Made by a program: the position numbers and the translations under genes. DNA of 34,720 nucleotides from the NCBI GenBank assembly GCA_020443325.1, contig JAGRIK010000304.1:1-34720 (forward strand), given 5' to 3'. A model generated the notes under the pieces. It saw nothing but the letters and a program-made list of their open reading frames with translations, was not told where the DNA came from and ran no database searches. Below are positions 15,464 to 24,421 of the stretch, piece after piece. This DNA is from Halioglobus sp. GTDB taxonomy: Bacteria; Pseudomonadota; Gammaproteobacteria; Pseudomonadales; Halieaceae. How positions within the stretch are numbered: the first letter of the stretch is position 1; the number at the start of each line of letters is the position of its first letter.

Positions 15464-16477
15464 ATGAAGTATCGTTGTGGCTTTTCAGAGTCCTGTGCTA
15501 TGGCCGTTCGAGAGATACTGCGCAAACCCTTTGTGGCGATCCGCAGGGCAGAACGTCGCGATCTTCGTGGCAAACATATCATCGTGACAGGATGTAGCGC
15601 GGGTTCGCTCGGTTACGCAACTGCACAGCTGCTTGCGACATGGGGCGCGAAAGTCATCGTTACGACGAGGCATGCTGTCAGGGAGGTGGTCGACGCGCTG
15701 AATGAAAGTCTTGCCGAGGACGCATTTACGGGAAATGTTGATGGCCATCTGCTGGATCTGTCGAGTGCTGAATCGGTAGACGGGTTTGCCCGGTGGTACG
15801 CCCATTCCTGCGGTGAGCGCCTGGATGTCCTGGTCAACAATGCCGGCATCCACCTGGATTTGATGTCGCAATGGAAGGAGCCCCGGCTGTCCGCTGACGG
15901 CCATGAAATTCACTGGCGCACCAACTATCTGGGCACGGTGCATCTAACGCATAAGCTGCTGCCTCTGCTGCAACGCTCAGGCCGCGATGCCGGCGAGGCC
16001 AGGGTGGTCAACGTGGTATCGCAACTGCACAGCCGCGGCTCGAATGAACTCCTGTTTGACGCAAATCGAGCCTATGAATCATGGCAGGCTTACGGTTTGT
16101 CCAAGCTGGCGCTCATCCATTTCACCAGTGAATTGCACCGGCGTTTTTTTACCACGGACAACCTGAAGAGTTACAGTCTCCATCCTGCGGGCCGCAGCGG
16201 CACCTACACCAACGTCGCAAGCAAGGGGTTGGAGGGCCACCATTTCATCGAAGCACTGCGCAGGTTGGCAGCGCCGTTGGAGAGGCTGATGCTGGCGAGC
16301 GCTGAAGAAGGAGCGCAAACACAGGTTTACTGCGCGACCTCGCCGGCAGCCGTCAGCAGCGGCTACTACGTTAACTGTGAGGTGGCCACAAGCAGCGATG
16401 ATTCCAGGTCGGAAGCCGCCGCACGCCGCCTCTGGGACGAGACGCTGGTGCAGTTGGCCCGCCTGGAAAACCATTGA
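15464..16477 (+). CDS. Short-chain dehydrogenase, retinol dehydrogenase-like
   Basis: This 337-residue NAD(P)-dependent short-chain dehydrogenase has the cofactor motif IIVTGCSAGSLGYATAQLL at about residues 39-57, LDVLVNNAGIHLDL in the middle, the catalytic Ser region VVNVVSQLHSRG, and the active-site Tyr-Lys in YGLSKLAL. Overall layout and length are like the retinol dehydrogenase/WW-oxidoreductase group, which act on hydrophobic alcohols or ketones. The ATG at 15464 is the longest start; an ATG at 15500 (MAVREILRK) is possible. No neighbour clearly shares its pathway. The substrate is unknown. Confidence 0.85.
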   Translation: MKYRCGFSESCAMAVREILRKPFVAIRRAERRDLRGKHIIVTGCSAGSLGYATAQLLATWGAKVIVTTRHAVREVVDALNESLAEDAFTGNVDGHLLDLSSAESVDGFARWYAHSCGERLDVLVNNAGIHLDLMSQWKEPRLSADGHEIHWRTNYLGTVHLTHKLLPLLQRSGRDAGEARVVNVVSQLHSRGSNELLFDANRAYESWQAYGLSKLALIHFTSELHRRFFTTDNLKSYSLHPAGRSGTYTNVASKGLEGHHFIEALRRLAAPLERLMLASAEEGAQTQVYCATSPAAVSSGYYVNCEVATSSDDSRSEAAARRLWDETLVQLARLENH

Positions 16478-16609
16478 ATAATGGCCCTGACTGACACGCT
16501 ATCCGGGCAAAATTCCATGCATAATTGCAGCCTCAAAGGGGTGTGAATTTGACGAAACAGCCCTTATAGTTTCTGACTCACTACCCATAGCTTGTAAGCA
16601 AGCGCTGAT

Positions 16610-17869
16610 ATGAAATACAAATTGAAGATATTGCTGCCACTGATTGGCATTCTGGCCCTGGCCGCCTGTAGCAAGCAGCCCTATATCAATGAAAGCTTCT
16701 CCATCGACAGCCCCTTCAAACTGAGGGTGAATGGCGATACGGCCATGGCCTGTGAAAGTGCACGTCGCTCGCTGCTGGGACAGGGTTACCTGATCGATCT
16801 TGCCAACAGCGATGAAGTGAAAGCGCGTAAGGCGACCAGAGGCGAAAACACCTTTATCGAGATGAATATCGTCTGCGTGCCCGAAAGCAATGGCAGTACG
16901 ATATTTGCTGCCGGCGTGCTCAGTACGTATGACGAAAAAATGAACAGTAGCTCCGCAAGCGTGGGCCTCAGCGCGCTGGGATCGATCTCGCTTCCCATTG
17001 GCCAGAGCGTGGACTCGCTCGTCAAGGTTTCAGAAGAAACGATAGACGACAAGGAGTTCTACAAGCGATTCTTCACCGCAGTCGATGCTGTGCTGGCCGA
17101 TATGGCCGCGGGCACCGCAGCGGCGGAGCCTGAGGCAGCGCCAGTGACTGAAGGTACAGTGGATCCCGCTGCTGCCGAGAGCGCCACGCCGTCCGCTTCT
17201 CCGGCGATCTGGCCGGAGCTGTTTCCCGAAGCTTCCGGTCCAGAGGCAGTGGCCGATCCAGCTTCCGCGCCTGTTGAGCCTGCGATCGCGCCAGAAACCG
17301 TGATTGCACCAGAAGCCGCGATTGCACCAGAGCCTGCGATCGCGCCAGAACCTGCGATTGCACCAGAACCTGCGATTGCACCAGAACCTGCGATTGCACC
17401 AGAGCCCGCCATTGCGCCAGAACCTGTAGTTGCGCCAGAACCTGTAGTTGCGCCAGAACCTGTAGTTGCGCCAGAACCTGTAGTTGCGCCAACACCCGTA
17501 GTTGCTCCGGTAGAGCCCGAGGTGGTGCCGTCGCCTGCCCCGGCAGTCCTGGCGCCGGAAACCTCGATACAGCCCTTACCCGAAGCTCAGCCGTCAGTCG
17601 TTGCTTCGGAACCTGCGTCGCCTCAGGAACCGCCGGGTGTTGCGCCGGTGCCCGCACCGGACGAGGAACCCATGGGGATTTCGTCGCTGCCTGAATCGGC
17701 GGAGCCGGCCGCCGCTGCAAGTGCAGCGGATTTAGCTCCCATCAAAACCACTGCGGTCAGGAAAGTGATGCCGCAGCCAGTAGCGCCAGTGGGGACAGCA
17801 CCAGTGGGCACAACACCAGCCCCTGCGGCGAAAGACCCCGCTGCCTCCGCGATTGAAGATCTCTTCTAG
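16610..17869 (+). CDS. DUF2242-like lipoprotein with proline-rich repeat tail
   Basis: This is a 419-residue lipoprotein. The signal peptide ends in the lipobox LAAC (Cys20). Residues 21 to about 165 form a globular domain resembling DUF2242, with CESARRSLLGQGYLID and a conserved Cys in NIVCVPES; the function of this family is unknown. From about residue 170 onward the sequence is low complexity, rich in Pro, Ala, Glu and Val, and includes 13 hexapeptide units of the APEPAI/APEPVV kind. Such tails can span the periplasm or contact the cell wall, as in TonB-like linkers. The gene has 132 bases of upstream non-coding sequence and no partner gene. The domain assignment is from memory of the family and is moderate. 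Confidence 0.75.
   Translation: MKYKLKILLPLIGILALAACSKQPYINESFSIDSPFKLRVNGDTAMACESARRSLLGQGYLIDLANSDEVKARKATRGENTFIEMNIVCVPESNGSTIFAAGVLSTYDEKMNSSSASVGLSALGSISLPIGQSVDSLVKVSEETIDDKEFYKRFFTAVDAVLADMAAGTAAAEPEAAPVTEGTVDPAAAESATPSASPAIWPELFPEASGPEAVADPASAPVEPAIAPETVIAPEAAIAPEPAIAPEPAIAPEPAIAPEPAIAPEPAIAPEPVVAPEPVVAPEPVVAPEPVVAPTPVVAPVEPEVVPSPAPAVLAPETSIQPLPEAQPSVVASEPASPQEPPGVAPVPAPDEEPMGISSLPESAEPAAAASAADLAPIKTTAVRKVMPQPVAPVGTAPVGTTPAPAAKDPAASAIEDLF
17276..17509 (+). repeat. Thirteen 18-bp tandem repeats, in frame
   Basis: Thirteen 18-base units encode hexapeptides such as EPAIAP and EPVVAP within the lipoprotein gene. Four consecutive units at 17414-17485 are identical at the DNA level (GCGCCAGAACCTGTAGTT), and the preceding five are nearly so. 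Because the unit is a multiple of three, gain or loss of copies would change protein length without a frameshift. Confidence 0.92.
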
Positions 17870-17951
17870 GAGAGCGCTTCATCGCCGGAGGTCGTCCGTG
17901 TGTGACCAGTATGTTGGACTACGACGCGGGTCGTCGTTGCCGTGTCTCTGC

Positions 17952-17979
17952 TAGAATGCTCTTTTCTTTACAGTAAAGA
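17952..17979 (+). promoter_or_regulatory. Putative -10 box and palindromic operator
   Basis: A TAGAAT hexamer (17952-17957) precedes a perfect odd palindrome TCTTTACAGTAAAGA (17965-17979, centred on A17972), which ends 11 bases before the LLM oxidoreductase start. The palindrome would overlap the transcription start if the hexamer is the -10 box, a usual place for a repressor site. No good -35 box at the right distance is seen, and no regulator gene is adjacent. Confidence 0.45.
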
Positions 17980-17990
17980 GCGATCAACGC

Positions 17991-18863
17991 ATGATGAAGT
18001 TTGTGATTCCGATGGCCTTCAGCCGGATCGAGGAGATTTTGCCACTGGCGCAGGCCGCTGATGAATGTGGCTGGGACGCGATCGCTTTCTCTGACCACAT
18101 CGTGCATCCCGAGACCATCCATACCGCATACCCCTACACGGAAAATGGTGAGCGCCGCTGGGAAGCTTTCTCGGACTGGCCAGACCCCTGGGTCGCTATT
18201 GGCGCCTGCGCAGCGGTGACGAAGCGCATCCGCTTTACCAACAATGTGTTCGTGCTGCCCATTCGCAATCCATTCCAGGTGGCCAAAGCAGTCAGCACTG
18301 CGGCAGCGTTTTCCGATAACCGGGTCACGCTGACCATCGGCGTGGGCTGGAGTAAGGATGAGTATCAACTGATGGAGCAGGATTTTCACACGCGTGGCAA
18401 GCGCTGTGATGAGATACTGGAAATTCTGCCGCTGTTGTGGAGCGGGAAAATGGTGGAGTACCACGGCAAGTACTATGATTTTGACCGCCTTGAAATGAAC
18501 CCGGCGCCCGCCGCACCTATTCCCGTATGGGTAGGCGGTATATCGGATGCAGCTCACCGCCGCGCCGCGCGGCTGGGTGACGGCTGGCTCAGTGATCTCC
18601 AGTCCACCGATGAGATTCTGGCAACAATTGCTAACATCCAGAAATACCGCGCCGAGTACGGTAGAAGCCACTTGCCGTTCGAGGTGATGGCGTCCGCAAA
18701 TGACGCCTGGGAGTTAGAGGGTTACCGGCGGTTGCATGCGGGCGGGGTCACTCACCTACTCACGATGCCTTGGGTGTTCTACCACGGCGAGAACCCCTCA
18801 CTGGACCAGAAGATTGATGGTATTCGTCAGTTCGCGAAGGATATTATTTCGCACTTCTGCTAG
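17991..18863 (+). CDS. LLM class flavin-dependent oxidoreductase
   Basis: This 290-residue member of the luciferase-like monooxygenase superfamily (TIM barrel) uses reduced FMN or F420. Typical elements are the N-terminal FSRIEEILPLAQAADECGWD, AIAFSDHIVHPE, the strand RIRFTNNVFVLPIRNP, TIGVGWSKDEY and PIPVWVGGISDAAHRRAARLGDGW at its C-terminal side. The layout is closest to the group often labelled TIGR03619 or F420-dependent, but the cofactor cannot be settled from sequence alone. The start is one of two tandem ATGs at 17991/17994. It stands alone, with a palindromic possible operator directly upstream, and is convergent with the propionyl-CoA synthetase gene. Confidence 0.87.
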   Translation: MMKFVIPMAFSRIEEILPLAQAADECGWDAIAFSDHIVHPETIHTAYPYTENGERRWEAFSDWPDPWVAIGACAAVTKRIRFTNNVFVLPIRNPFQVAKAVSTAAAFSDNRVTLTIGVGWSKDEYQLMEQDFHTRGKRCDEILEILPLLWSGKMVEYHGKYYDFDRLEMNPAPAAPIPVWVGGISDAAHRRAARLGDGWLSDLQSTDEILATIANIQKYRAEYGRSHLPFEVMASANDAWELEGYRRLHAGGVTHLLTMPWVFYHGENPSLDQKIDGIRQFAKDIISHFC

Positions 18864-18892
18864 GCATTTGTATCACTGGCCGCCTGGGAACT

Positions 18893-20782
18893 TCAATCCA
18901 CGTCGACAGTGGCGAGCACGGCAGCTATCTCTTCCAGAATGGCGGGATCGTCGATAGTAGCAGGTATCGGATAGGTCTCACCGTCGGCGATTTTTCGCAT
19001 CGTGCCGCGCAACACCTTGCCCGAACGGGTCTTCGGCAGGCGCTCTACTATACGCAAATGTTTGAAGCTTGCCAGCGGGCCGATATCGTGGCGGATCATC
19101 GCAACAACCTCTTTCTCCAGTTGCGCCTCGGAAATATCCGCACCTGTTTTTAGCACCGCAAGTCCTACCGGAACCTGACCTTTGATCGCGGACTTCACGC
19201 CCAGCACTGCGCACTCTGCAATCGCCTGATGATTGGAAATCACTTCTTCCATGCCTCCGGTGGATAACCGGTGGCCGGCCACATTCATGACATCATCAAG
19301 GCGGCTCATCACATGTACATAGCCGTCTTCGTCGATAAATCCGGCATCAGCCGTGGCGTAGTAGCCGGGAAATTCCGACAGATAGGAATCTATAAAGCGC
19401 TTGTCGTCCTGCCAAAGCGTTTGCAGGCAGCCCGGCGGCAGTGGCAGCCGGATTGCCAGCGCACCCGTCTCGCCAGCGGGCAATGGCCTGGCTGTCTCAT
19501 CCAGCACTTTAATATCGAAGCCCGGCACTGGCATGGTCGCGCTGCCATACTTTATCGGCAGTAAACCGAGGCCCAGGGGGTTTGCAGCCTGCGGCCACCC
19601 GGTTTCCGTTTGCCACCAGTGATCGATCACCGGCACCTGGAGCTGCTTCTCTGCCCATTGAATGGTATCCGGGTCGGCGCGTTCTCCTGCCAGAAACAGC
19701 GCACGCAGACTACCGGTGTCGTATTTCTTTAGCCACTCGCCGGTAGGGTCTACCTTCTTGATGACCCGAAACGCGGTAGGCGCGGTAAAGAAAGTCGCAA
19801 CACGGTGTTGTTCAATAATCCGCCAGAAAACCCCGGCGTCCGGCGTTCCCACCGGTTTGCCCTCAAACATCACTGTCGTGTTGCCGTTCAGCAACGGCGC
19901 GTAAACGATATAGGAATGCCCGACCACCCAGCCGACATCCGACGCAGCCCAGTACACCTCACCGGGCCTGGCCCCGTAAATATTCTCCATGGACCATTTC
20001 AGCGCGACCATGTGGCCGCCGTTGTCGCGCACCACGCCCTTGGGCACGCCGGTGGTGCCGGAGGTATAGAGGATGTACAGAGGGTCGGTCGCGGCAACGG
20101 GCACGCAACTGGCAGGCTCAGCATTGTGCACGGCCTGCTGCCAGTCCAGGTCTCGGCCTGCGATAAGGCTGGCGGTGCTGTTCTCGCGTTGAAATATGAC
20201 ACATCGCTCTGGTTTGCTGTGAGCCAGGGTAATCGCGTTGTCCAGCAGTGGCTTGTACTCCACCACCCTGCCGGGCTCTATGCCATGGGATGCAGAAAGG
20301 ATGATTTTTGGCGCCGCATCGTTTATGCGCTTGGCCAACTCTTCTGCTGCAAAACCGCCGAATACGACCGAGTGAATCGCACCAATTCTGGCGCAGGCCA
20401 GCATCGCAATAGCCGTTTCCGGGATCATTGGCATATAGATCACCACCCGGTCACCCTTTGTGACATTCAGGCCGACCAGGACCCCGGCAAATCGGGCTAC
20501 TTCAGATTGCAGTTCGCTGAAAGTGTAGGTGCGAATGGTGCCTGTAACGGGGCTGTCGTAAATCAGGGCTGCCTGTTCGCCGCGCCCCTCATCGACGTGC
20601 CGGTCGACACAGTTATAGCAGGTATTGGTTTCGGCACCGGCAAACCAGCGATAGAAGGGCGGCCGGGATTTATCAAGAACCTGTTCCCAGGGCTTGCTCC
20701 AGACCAGTGATTCGGCTGCCTTTGCCCAGAAACCTTCGGGGTCATCCTGCCATTGTTGCCAGCTTTGCCGGTAAGTCGCCAT
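18893..20782 (-). CDS. prpE: Propionyl-CoA synthetase
   Basis: This 629-residue acyl-adenylate-forming ligase of the acetyl-CoA synthetase type activates propionate (and probably acetate or acrylate) with ATP and CoA. Visible motifs are YTSGTTGVPKGVV (phosphate loop), HWWQTETGWP, the hinge and adenylate region SRLDDVMNVAGHRLS, and the catalytic Lys in TRSGKVLRGTMRKI near the C-terminus. The GWP after WQTETG and the overall length favour PrpE over Acs, whose corresponding motif ends in GG. The ATG at 20782 is chosen because AAAGGA lies at the right distance. It is divergent from folE; no methylcitrate cycle genes lie in the window, so propionate may be handled by another locus. Confidence 0.87.
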   Translation of the reverse strand: MATYRQSWQQWQDDPEGFWAKAAESLVWSKPWEQVLDKSRPPFYRWFAGAETNTCYNCVDRHVDEGRGEQAALIYDSPVTGTIRTYTFSELQSEVARFAGVLVGLNVTKGDRVVIYMPMIPETAIAMLACARIGAIHSVVFGGFAAEELAKRINDAAPKIILSASHGIEPGRVVEYKPLLDNAITLAHSKPERCVIFQRENSTASLIAGRDLDWQQAVHNAEPASCVPVAATDPLYILYTSGTTGVPKGVVRDNGGHMVALKWSMENIYGARPGEVYWAASDVGWVVGHSYIVYAPLLNGNTTVMFEGKPVGTPDAGVFWRIIEQHRVATFFTAPTAFRVIKKVDPTGEWLKKYDTGSLRALFLAGERADPDTIQWAEKQLQVPVIDHWWQTETGWPQAANPLGLGLLPIKYGSATMPVPGFDIKVLDETARPLPAGETGALAIRLPLPPGCLQTLWQDDKRFIDSYLSEFPGYYATADAGFIDEDGYVHVMSRLDDVMNVAGHRLSTGGMEEVISNHQAIAECAVLGVKSAIKGQVPVGLAVLKTGADISEAQLEKEVVAMIRHDIGPLASFKHLRIVERLPKTRSGKVLRGTMRKIADGETYPIPATIDDPAILEEIAAVLATVDVD

Positions 20783-20841
20783 AGGGTGTCCTTTCTGCCA
20801 AGACTGATCTGACTCCAGATCGCCTGCGTATGTAAGTCTAG

Positions 20842-20871
20842 TTGAAAAACTATTCACACCGGTAGTAACAA
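20842..20871 (+). promoter_or_regulatory. Possible sigma-70 promoter of folE
   Basis: TTGAAA at 20842-20847 and TAACAA at 20866-20871 are separated by 18 bases and lie about 40 bases ahead of the first folE start. The -10 match is modest, so this is tentative. Confidence 0.35.
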
Positions 20872-20908
20872 CGATGCCGGAAACTTATCTCACGAAGAGC
20901 ATACAATT

Positions 20909-21589
20909 ATGAAAGCAGCACTGATGGAGAGCGTTATGATGCCGGCACTGGCGATATCCGATGACGCCAGAGTCGTAAGGGAAGCGCTCGTCGCCCGGGG
21001 GTTGGAAACCCCCTTGTTGAGTACGGGCCTGAGTCGAGACCAGAAATACCAGCGTATCAAGGATTCCTTTGCAGATATTGCGCGAACCCTGGGTCTGGAC
21101 CTGTCGGATGACAGCCTGTGCGAGACGCCGCACCGTATCGCGAAAATGTATGTCGATGAGATTTTCTCCGGCCTGGACTACGCACACTTCCCCAAAGCCA
21201 CCGCCATCGAAAACAAGATGGGTGTCGATGAAATGGTGAGAGTCAGTGACATTTCGGTGATAAGTACCTGCGAGCACCATTTCGTTACCATCGACGGCGT
21301 GGCCGACGTTGCCTACATCCCCGCGAACAAGATCATTGGCCTGTCAAAGATAAACCGTATTGTCCGCTTCTTCGCCCAAAGACCACAGGTGCAGGAAAGG
21401 TTGACGCAACAAGTGCTGGTGGCATTGCAGACACTTCTGGGCACGGAAGATGTAGCGGTAACGATAAATGCTGCGCATTATTGTGTGAAGGCCCGGGGAG
21501 TAATGGATGCCAACTCGACTACCCGAACCTGCGCATTGGGTGGTAGATTCAAAACAGATCCACTGACGCGAGCGGAATACAACGCCTGA
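20909..21589 (+). CDS. folE: GTP cyclohydrolase I
   Basis: FolE converts GTP to 7,8-dihydroneopterin triphosphate, the first step of folate and tetrahydrobiopterin synthesis. The 226-residue product follows E. coli FolE closely: [32 protein letters not shown], the zinc site STCEHHF with HYCVKARG, and [23 protein letters not shown] 20909 (GAAGAG upstream) gives the longest form; ATG 20936 with GGAGA upstream, or 20939, lines up with the E. coli N-terminus and may be the true start. The following two genes are on the same strand with gaps of about 80 bases, suggesting an operon. Confidence 0.96.
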   Translation: MKAALMESVMMPALAISDDARVVREALVARGLETPLLSTGLSRDQKYQRIKDSFADIARTLGLDLSDDSLCETPHRIAKMYVDEIFSGLDYAHFPKATAIENKMGVDEMVRVSDISVISTCEHHFVTIDGVADVAYIPANKIIGLSKINRIVRFFAQRPQVQERLTQQVLVALQTLLGTEDVAVTINAAHYCVKARGVMDANSTTRTCALGGRFKTDPLTRAEYNA

Positions 21590-21670
21590 GATACCCGATG
21601 GCCTCCAGGTCGTACGTAAAATACTCACGAGATGGCCCCGGCTGCTCGTTCAGCAGGACATAGCATCACC

Positions 21671-22171
21671 ATGCTCTACACTCTCCTAAACGGGCTGATG
21701 TTCAACGTCACATGGCTAATTATCGTGACAACGGAATCAGCGCTTATCGCACCTGTTGCAGCCCTGCTGCATGTACTGATTCACTTTGCCGTGATGGGCA
21801 AGGGTTATATCGAGTTGCGGGTGATACTCCAGGTGGCGCTATTCGGCGCCTTTGTGGACCAGATCCTGTTCTATCTCCAGGTGTTTGTTGTCTCCGGGCA
21901 GCCGGCGCTTCCGCCACTTTGGCTAACGTGCCTCTGGCCAGTACTCGCGACAACACTGATGCACGCGTTCTCAGGATTACAGAATCGGTATTTACTGGCA
22001 GCCCTGTTGGGTGGCGTTGGCGGTGCCGCGTCATTTGTTGCCGGAACGCGCCTGACCAGTGTGGAGTTCGACTCGCCCTTCTGGGGGCCCGTAATTATCG
22101 CCGTGCTATGGGCAGTAGTGTTTCCCCTGTTGCTGCAGCTTCCCAGGCTGAATGGGTATGGGAAAAGATGA
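21671..22171 (+). CDS. DUF2878-like integral membrane protein
   Basis: This 166-residue, highly hydrophobic protein has about five membrane segments, beginning LNGLMFNVTWLIIV and including ALLHVLIHFAVM, LQVALFGAFVDQILFYLQVF and AVLWAVVFPLLLQL. The pattern matches the uncharacterised DUF2878 family, which is often found near genes for photolyase, lipocalin and cyclopropane fatty acid synthesis in gammaproteobacteria (recollection of gene neighbourhoods, not tested here). The ATG at 21671 is preferred because the preceding codons from 21632 are not hydrophobic or conserved. It sits between folE and the lipocalin gene on the same strand. Its biochemical role is unknown. Confidence 0.75.
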   Translation: MLYTLLNGLMFNVTWLIIVTTESALIAPVAALLHVLIHFAVMGKGYIELRVILQVALFGAFVDQILFYLQVFVVSGQPALPPLWLTCLWPVLATTLMHAFSGLQNRYLLAALLGGVGGAASFVAGTRLTSVEFDSPFWGPVIIAVLWAVVFPLLLQLPRLNGYGKR

Positions 22172-22246
22172 TGGCCATCCGACAACTTCTATAGGATGCT
22201 TACAAATAAGGAGTGCCAGATGTCACGATAAAGGGGAAGTGGTGCA

Positions 22247-22786
22247 ATGAGTTACGACGGAGTACTGCCATGCGTCAGGAATACGCTCGTTCTGCTTACT
22301 GCGATAATCCTCTCCGGGTGCCTCGGTTTTCCAGAATCGGTAACACCTGTACAGGGCTTCGACAGCAATCGCTATCTTGGAAAATGGTACGAAATAGCGC
22401 GTCTTGATCATTCCTTCGAAAAGGGCCTTGACCGTGTCACCGCTGAGTATTCGCTACGCGAGGACGGCGGCTTGCGCGTGGTTAACAGGGGCTTCCTGAC
22501 CGAGGAAAATCGGTGGAAGGAGTCAGAGGGAAGGGCGTACTTTGTGAATAACAGCGATGAGGGTTATTTGAAAGTCAGTTTTTTTCGCCCCTTCTATTCT
22601 TCGTACGTCGTTTTTGAGTTGGATGAGGAGGGGTACCAGTACGCGTTTGTATCCGGCCCGAATACCTCCTACCTGTGGTTGTTATCGCGGACGCCAACGG
22701 TTGATCCGCGCCTGATCGAGAAGTTTGTCGCCCGCGTATCCAGCCTGGGATTTGATGCCAGTGAGCTTATATTCCCAAAGCAATGA
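22247..22786 (+). CDS. blc: Bacterial lipocalin, outer membrane lipoprotein Blc
   Basis: This 179-residue lipoprotein has a lipobox ILSGC (Cys25) after a hydrophobic signal. The lipocalin signature is clear: YLGKWYEIARLDHSFEKGLD at about residues 43-62, VTAEYSLREDGGLRVVNRG, LKVSFFRPFYSSYVVFELD and YLWLLSRTPTVDP. Blc proteins bind lysophospholipids or fatty acids and are thought to help maintain the cell envelope. It is third in line after folE and the DUF2878-like gene and probably co-transcribed. The identification is strong; the ligand is inferred from the family. Confidence 0.92.
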   Translation: MSYDGVLPCVRNTLVLLTAIILSGCLGFPESVTPVQGFDSNRYLGKWYEIARLDHSFEKGLDRVTAEYSLREDGGLRVVNRGFLTEENRWKESEGRAYFVNNSDEGYLKVSFFRPFYSSYVVFELDEEGYQYAFVSGPNTSYLWLLSRTPTVDPRLIEKFVARVSSLGFDASELIFPKQ

Positions 22787-22949
22787 TTGAGCGAGCCCGA
22801 AAACTTCAGGACTATTGTCTTGTAGATGTGGCTTAATGCAGGTTAAATCGGAGTGTTATAACGATCTGCCTGACAAGCGAAATGTGTGTGCCTGGCGTAA
22901 AATGAGCTGCTGGACACGACGCAAACCCATGCCCCATAAGGAAAAAATC

Positions 22950-24320
22950 ATGAAAATAAGAAACAATCGCCAAAAAATCGTTGGCCTTCTTGCTGGCCTG
23001 GGTTGTACCGCACTGGTGCAAGCAACGGAGCCCGATTACAGCAGGCTCACCATTGATGATGCACTGACGGGTGCTGCCTTCGTCGTCAGCGGTAACCTGT
23101 TGAACAATCCGCGCCCCGAACTGGTCGCCAGCGCCTTTGGCCCATTCGCCTTTGGACCGATGGGCCCCATACCTCCTGCGGCCGGGCAGGTCGTCATGTA
23201 CAGGAATGCCCAGCCGGGTAATCGCCCCAACGCCCAGCTTGACCGCTGGATTCGGACCAATATTGTCTCTGAAGCCGATGGCATTACGTTTCCCAATCGC
23301 CCGCAAATTGAGAATGTCGATGGCAAGGGCGATCCAGATGTCATCGTGCCCGGGGGGTATTTCTTTGACACTTTCCTTGGCAACGCCCGGGGCTCGATCA
23401 CCTGGTGGGAGAGCCGCAAGGGAGGCAAGCGCTGGATTCGACACGACGTCGTGACGGACAGCCCGTTTTCCTATCATTCCGTCCTTTTTGAGGACTTCAA
23501 TGGCGATGACATCAATGACATCGTGTCGGTGGGAGAGAACGCAGGCAACCCATCGAATCCCAACGACGATGTTGTGGAAGTGCACCTGTTTGCCGGCGAT
23601 GGCCACGGAGGCTTTAGCGCGGCTGTAACCATCGGCGCGGGCGGCGGCAGTCTGCTTACGGCTTATGATGTGAACGGCGATGGGCTCATTGATATTGTCT
23701 CACCCCAGTTCTTTGGGCCTGTCGCAGGGCAACCCTTTGTGCCGCCCTTTGCCAGGAACGCCGATACTGCGTCCTTCGTCTGGTTTGAAAACCTGGGCAG
23801 TGGCCATTTTGCAAAACACGCGATTGGTGTGAATCAGGGGCCGGGCTTTGCGATAGTGCCAGTCCAGAATCTGCTGGGCGATGGCGTAACGCGATGGATA
23901 GCGACCAATCACACCAACCAGAACATTCCATTCCCACCCTTTTCCCTCTACCCCGAACCCGCAGTGTATGAATTTACCCCGACTGCGGACGTGCGTGCAC
24001 TCTGGTCAGTGAGACAACTGAGTGCACCCGGTGACTTCCCCGTTACAGGTGGCGTTGGACAGGCAGCGCCCGGCTTCCTCGCCGCTGGCGAACTCAATGG
24101 TGATGGCCTTGTTGATATAGCCGTGTCCGGAGATGGCGCACGCGGCGTATTCTGGATGGAGCAACAGGCTGGTGGAAGCTTCCTTACACACCAGTTGCCG
24201 GACAGCGAGAATTACGGCCAGGCTGGAGGGCCGGTAATACAGGATCTGAACCGCAGCAATACAAACGAAATTGTATTCAGCAGCTTCGATCAGAACGCGC
24301 TGTCGATCTGGAAGCGCTAG
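22950..24320 (+). CDS. Exported FG-GAP/VCBS repeat-like protein
   Basis: This is a predicted secreted protein of 456 residues with several calcium-binding-type FG-GAP/VCBS units: FEDFNGDDINDIVSVGEN, YDVNGDGLIDIVSP and GELNGDGLVDIAVSGDG, together with two degenerate ones (NVDGKGDPDVIVPGG and QDLNRSNTNEIVFSS). These build a beta-propeller like that of integrin alpha chains. The start at 22950 follows AAGGA and opens into a signal peptide (about residues 1-26, IVGLLAGLGCTALVQA). The propeller probably binds a surface or carbohydrate ligand; no enzymatic motif is visible. It is convergent with the acyltransferase gene. Confidence 0.8.
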   Translation: MKIRNNRQKIVGLLAGLGCTALVQATEPDYSRLTIDDALTGAAFVVSGNLLNNPRPELVASAFGPFAFGPMGPIPPAAGQVVMYRNAQPGNRPNAQLDRWIRTNIVSEADGITFPNRPQIENVDGKGDPDVIVPGGYFFDTFLGNARGSITWWESRKGGKRWIRHDVVTDSPFSYHSVLFEDFNGDDINDIVSVGENAGNPSNPNDDVVEVHLFAGDGHGGFSAAVTIGAGGGSLLTAYDVNGDGLIDIVSPQFFGPVAGQPFVPPFARNADTASFVWFENLGSGHFAKHAIGVNQGPGFAIVPVQNLLGDGVTRWIATNHTNQNIPFPPFSLYPEPAVYEFTPTADVRALWSVRQLSAPGDFPVTGGVGQAAPGFLAAGELNGDGLVDIAVSGDGARGVFWMEQQAGGSFLTHQLPDSENYGQAGGPVIQDLNRSNTNEIVFSSFDQNALSIWKR

Positions 24321-24421
24321 CAGCGGCTTTCTAACAAACCGCGTTTACCTGCTCACGCCGCAGCCTGGGGCCTTACCACACTGACCCGGGCTTCGGCACA
24401 AGGTGACTATGAACAGATATC

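Noticed and set aside
17276..17509. CRISPR array
   Set aside because: The 18-base units are directly adjacent with no spacers and stay in frame within a lipoprotein gene.
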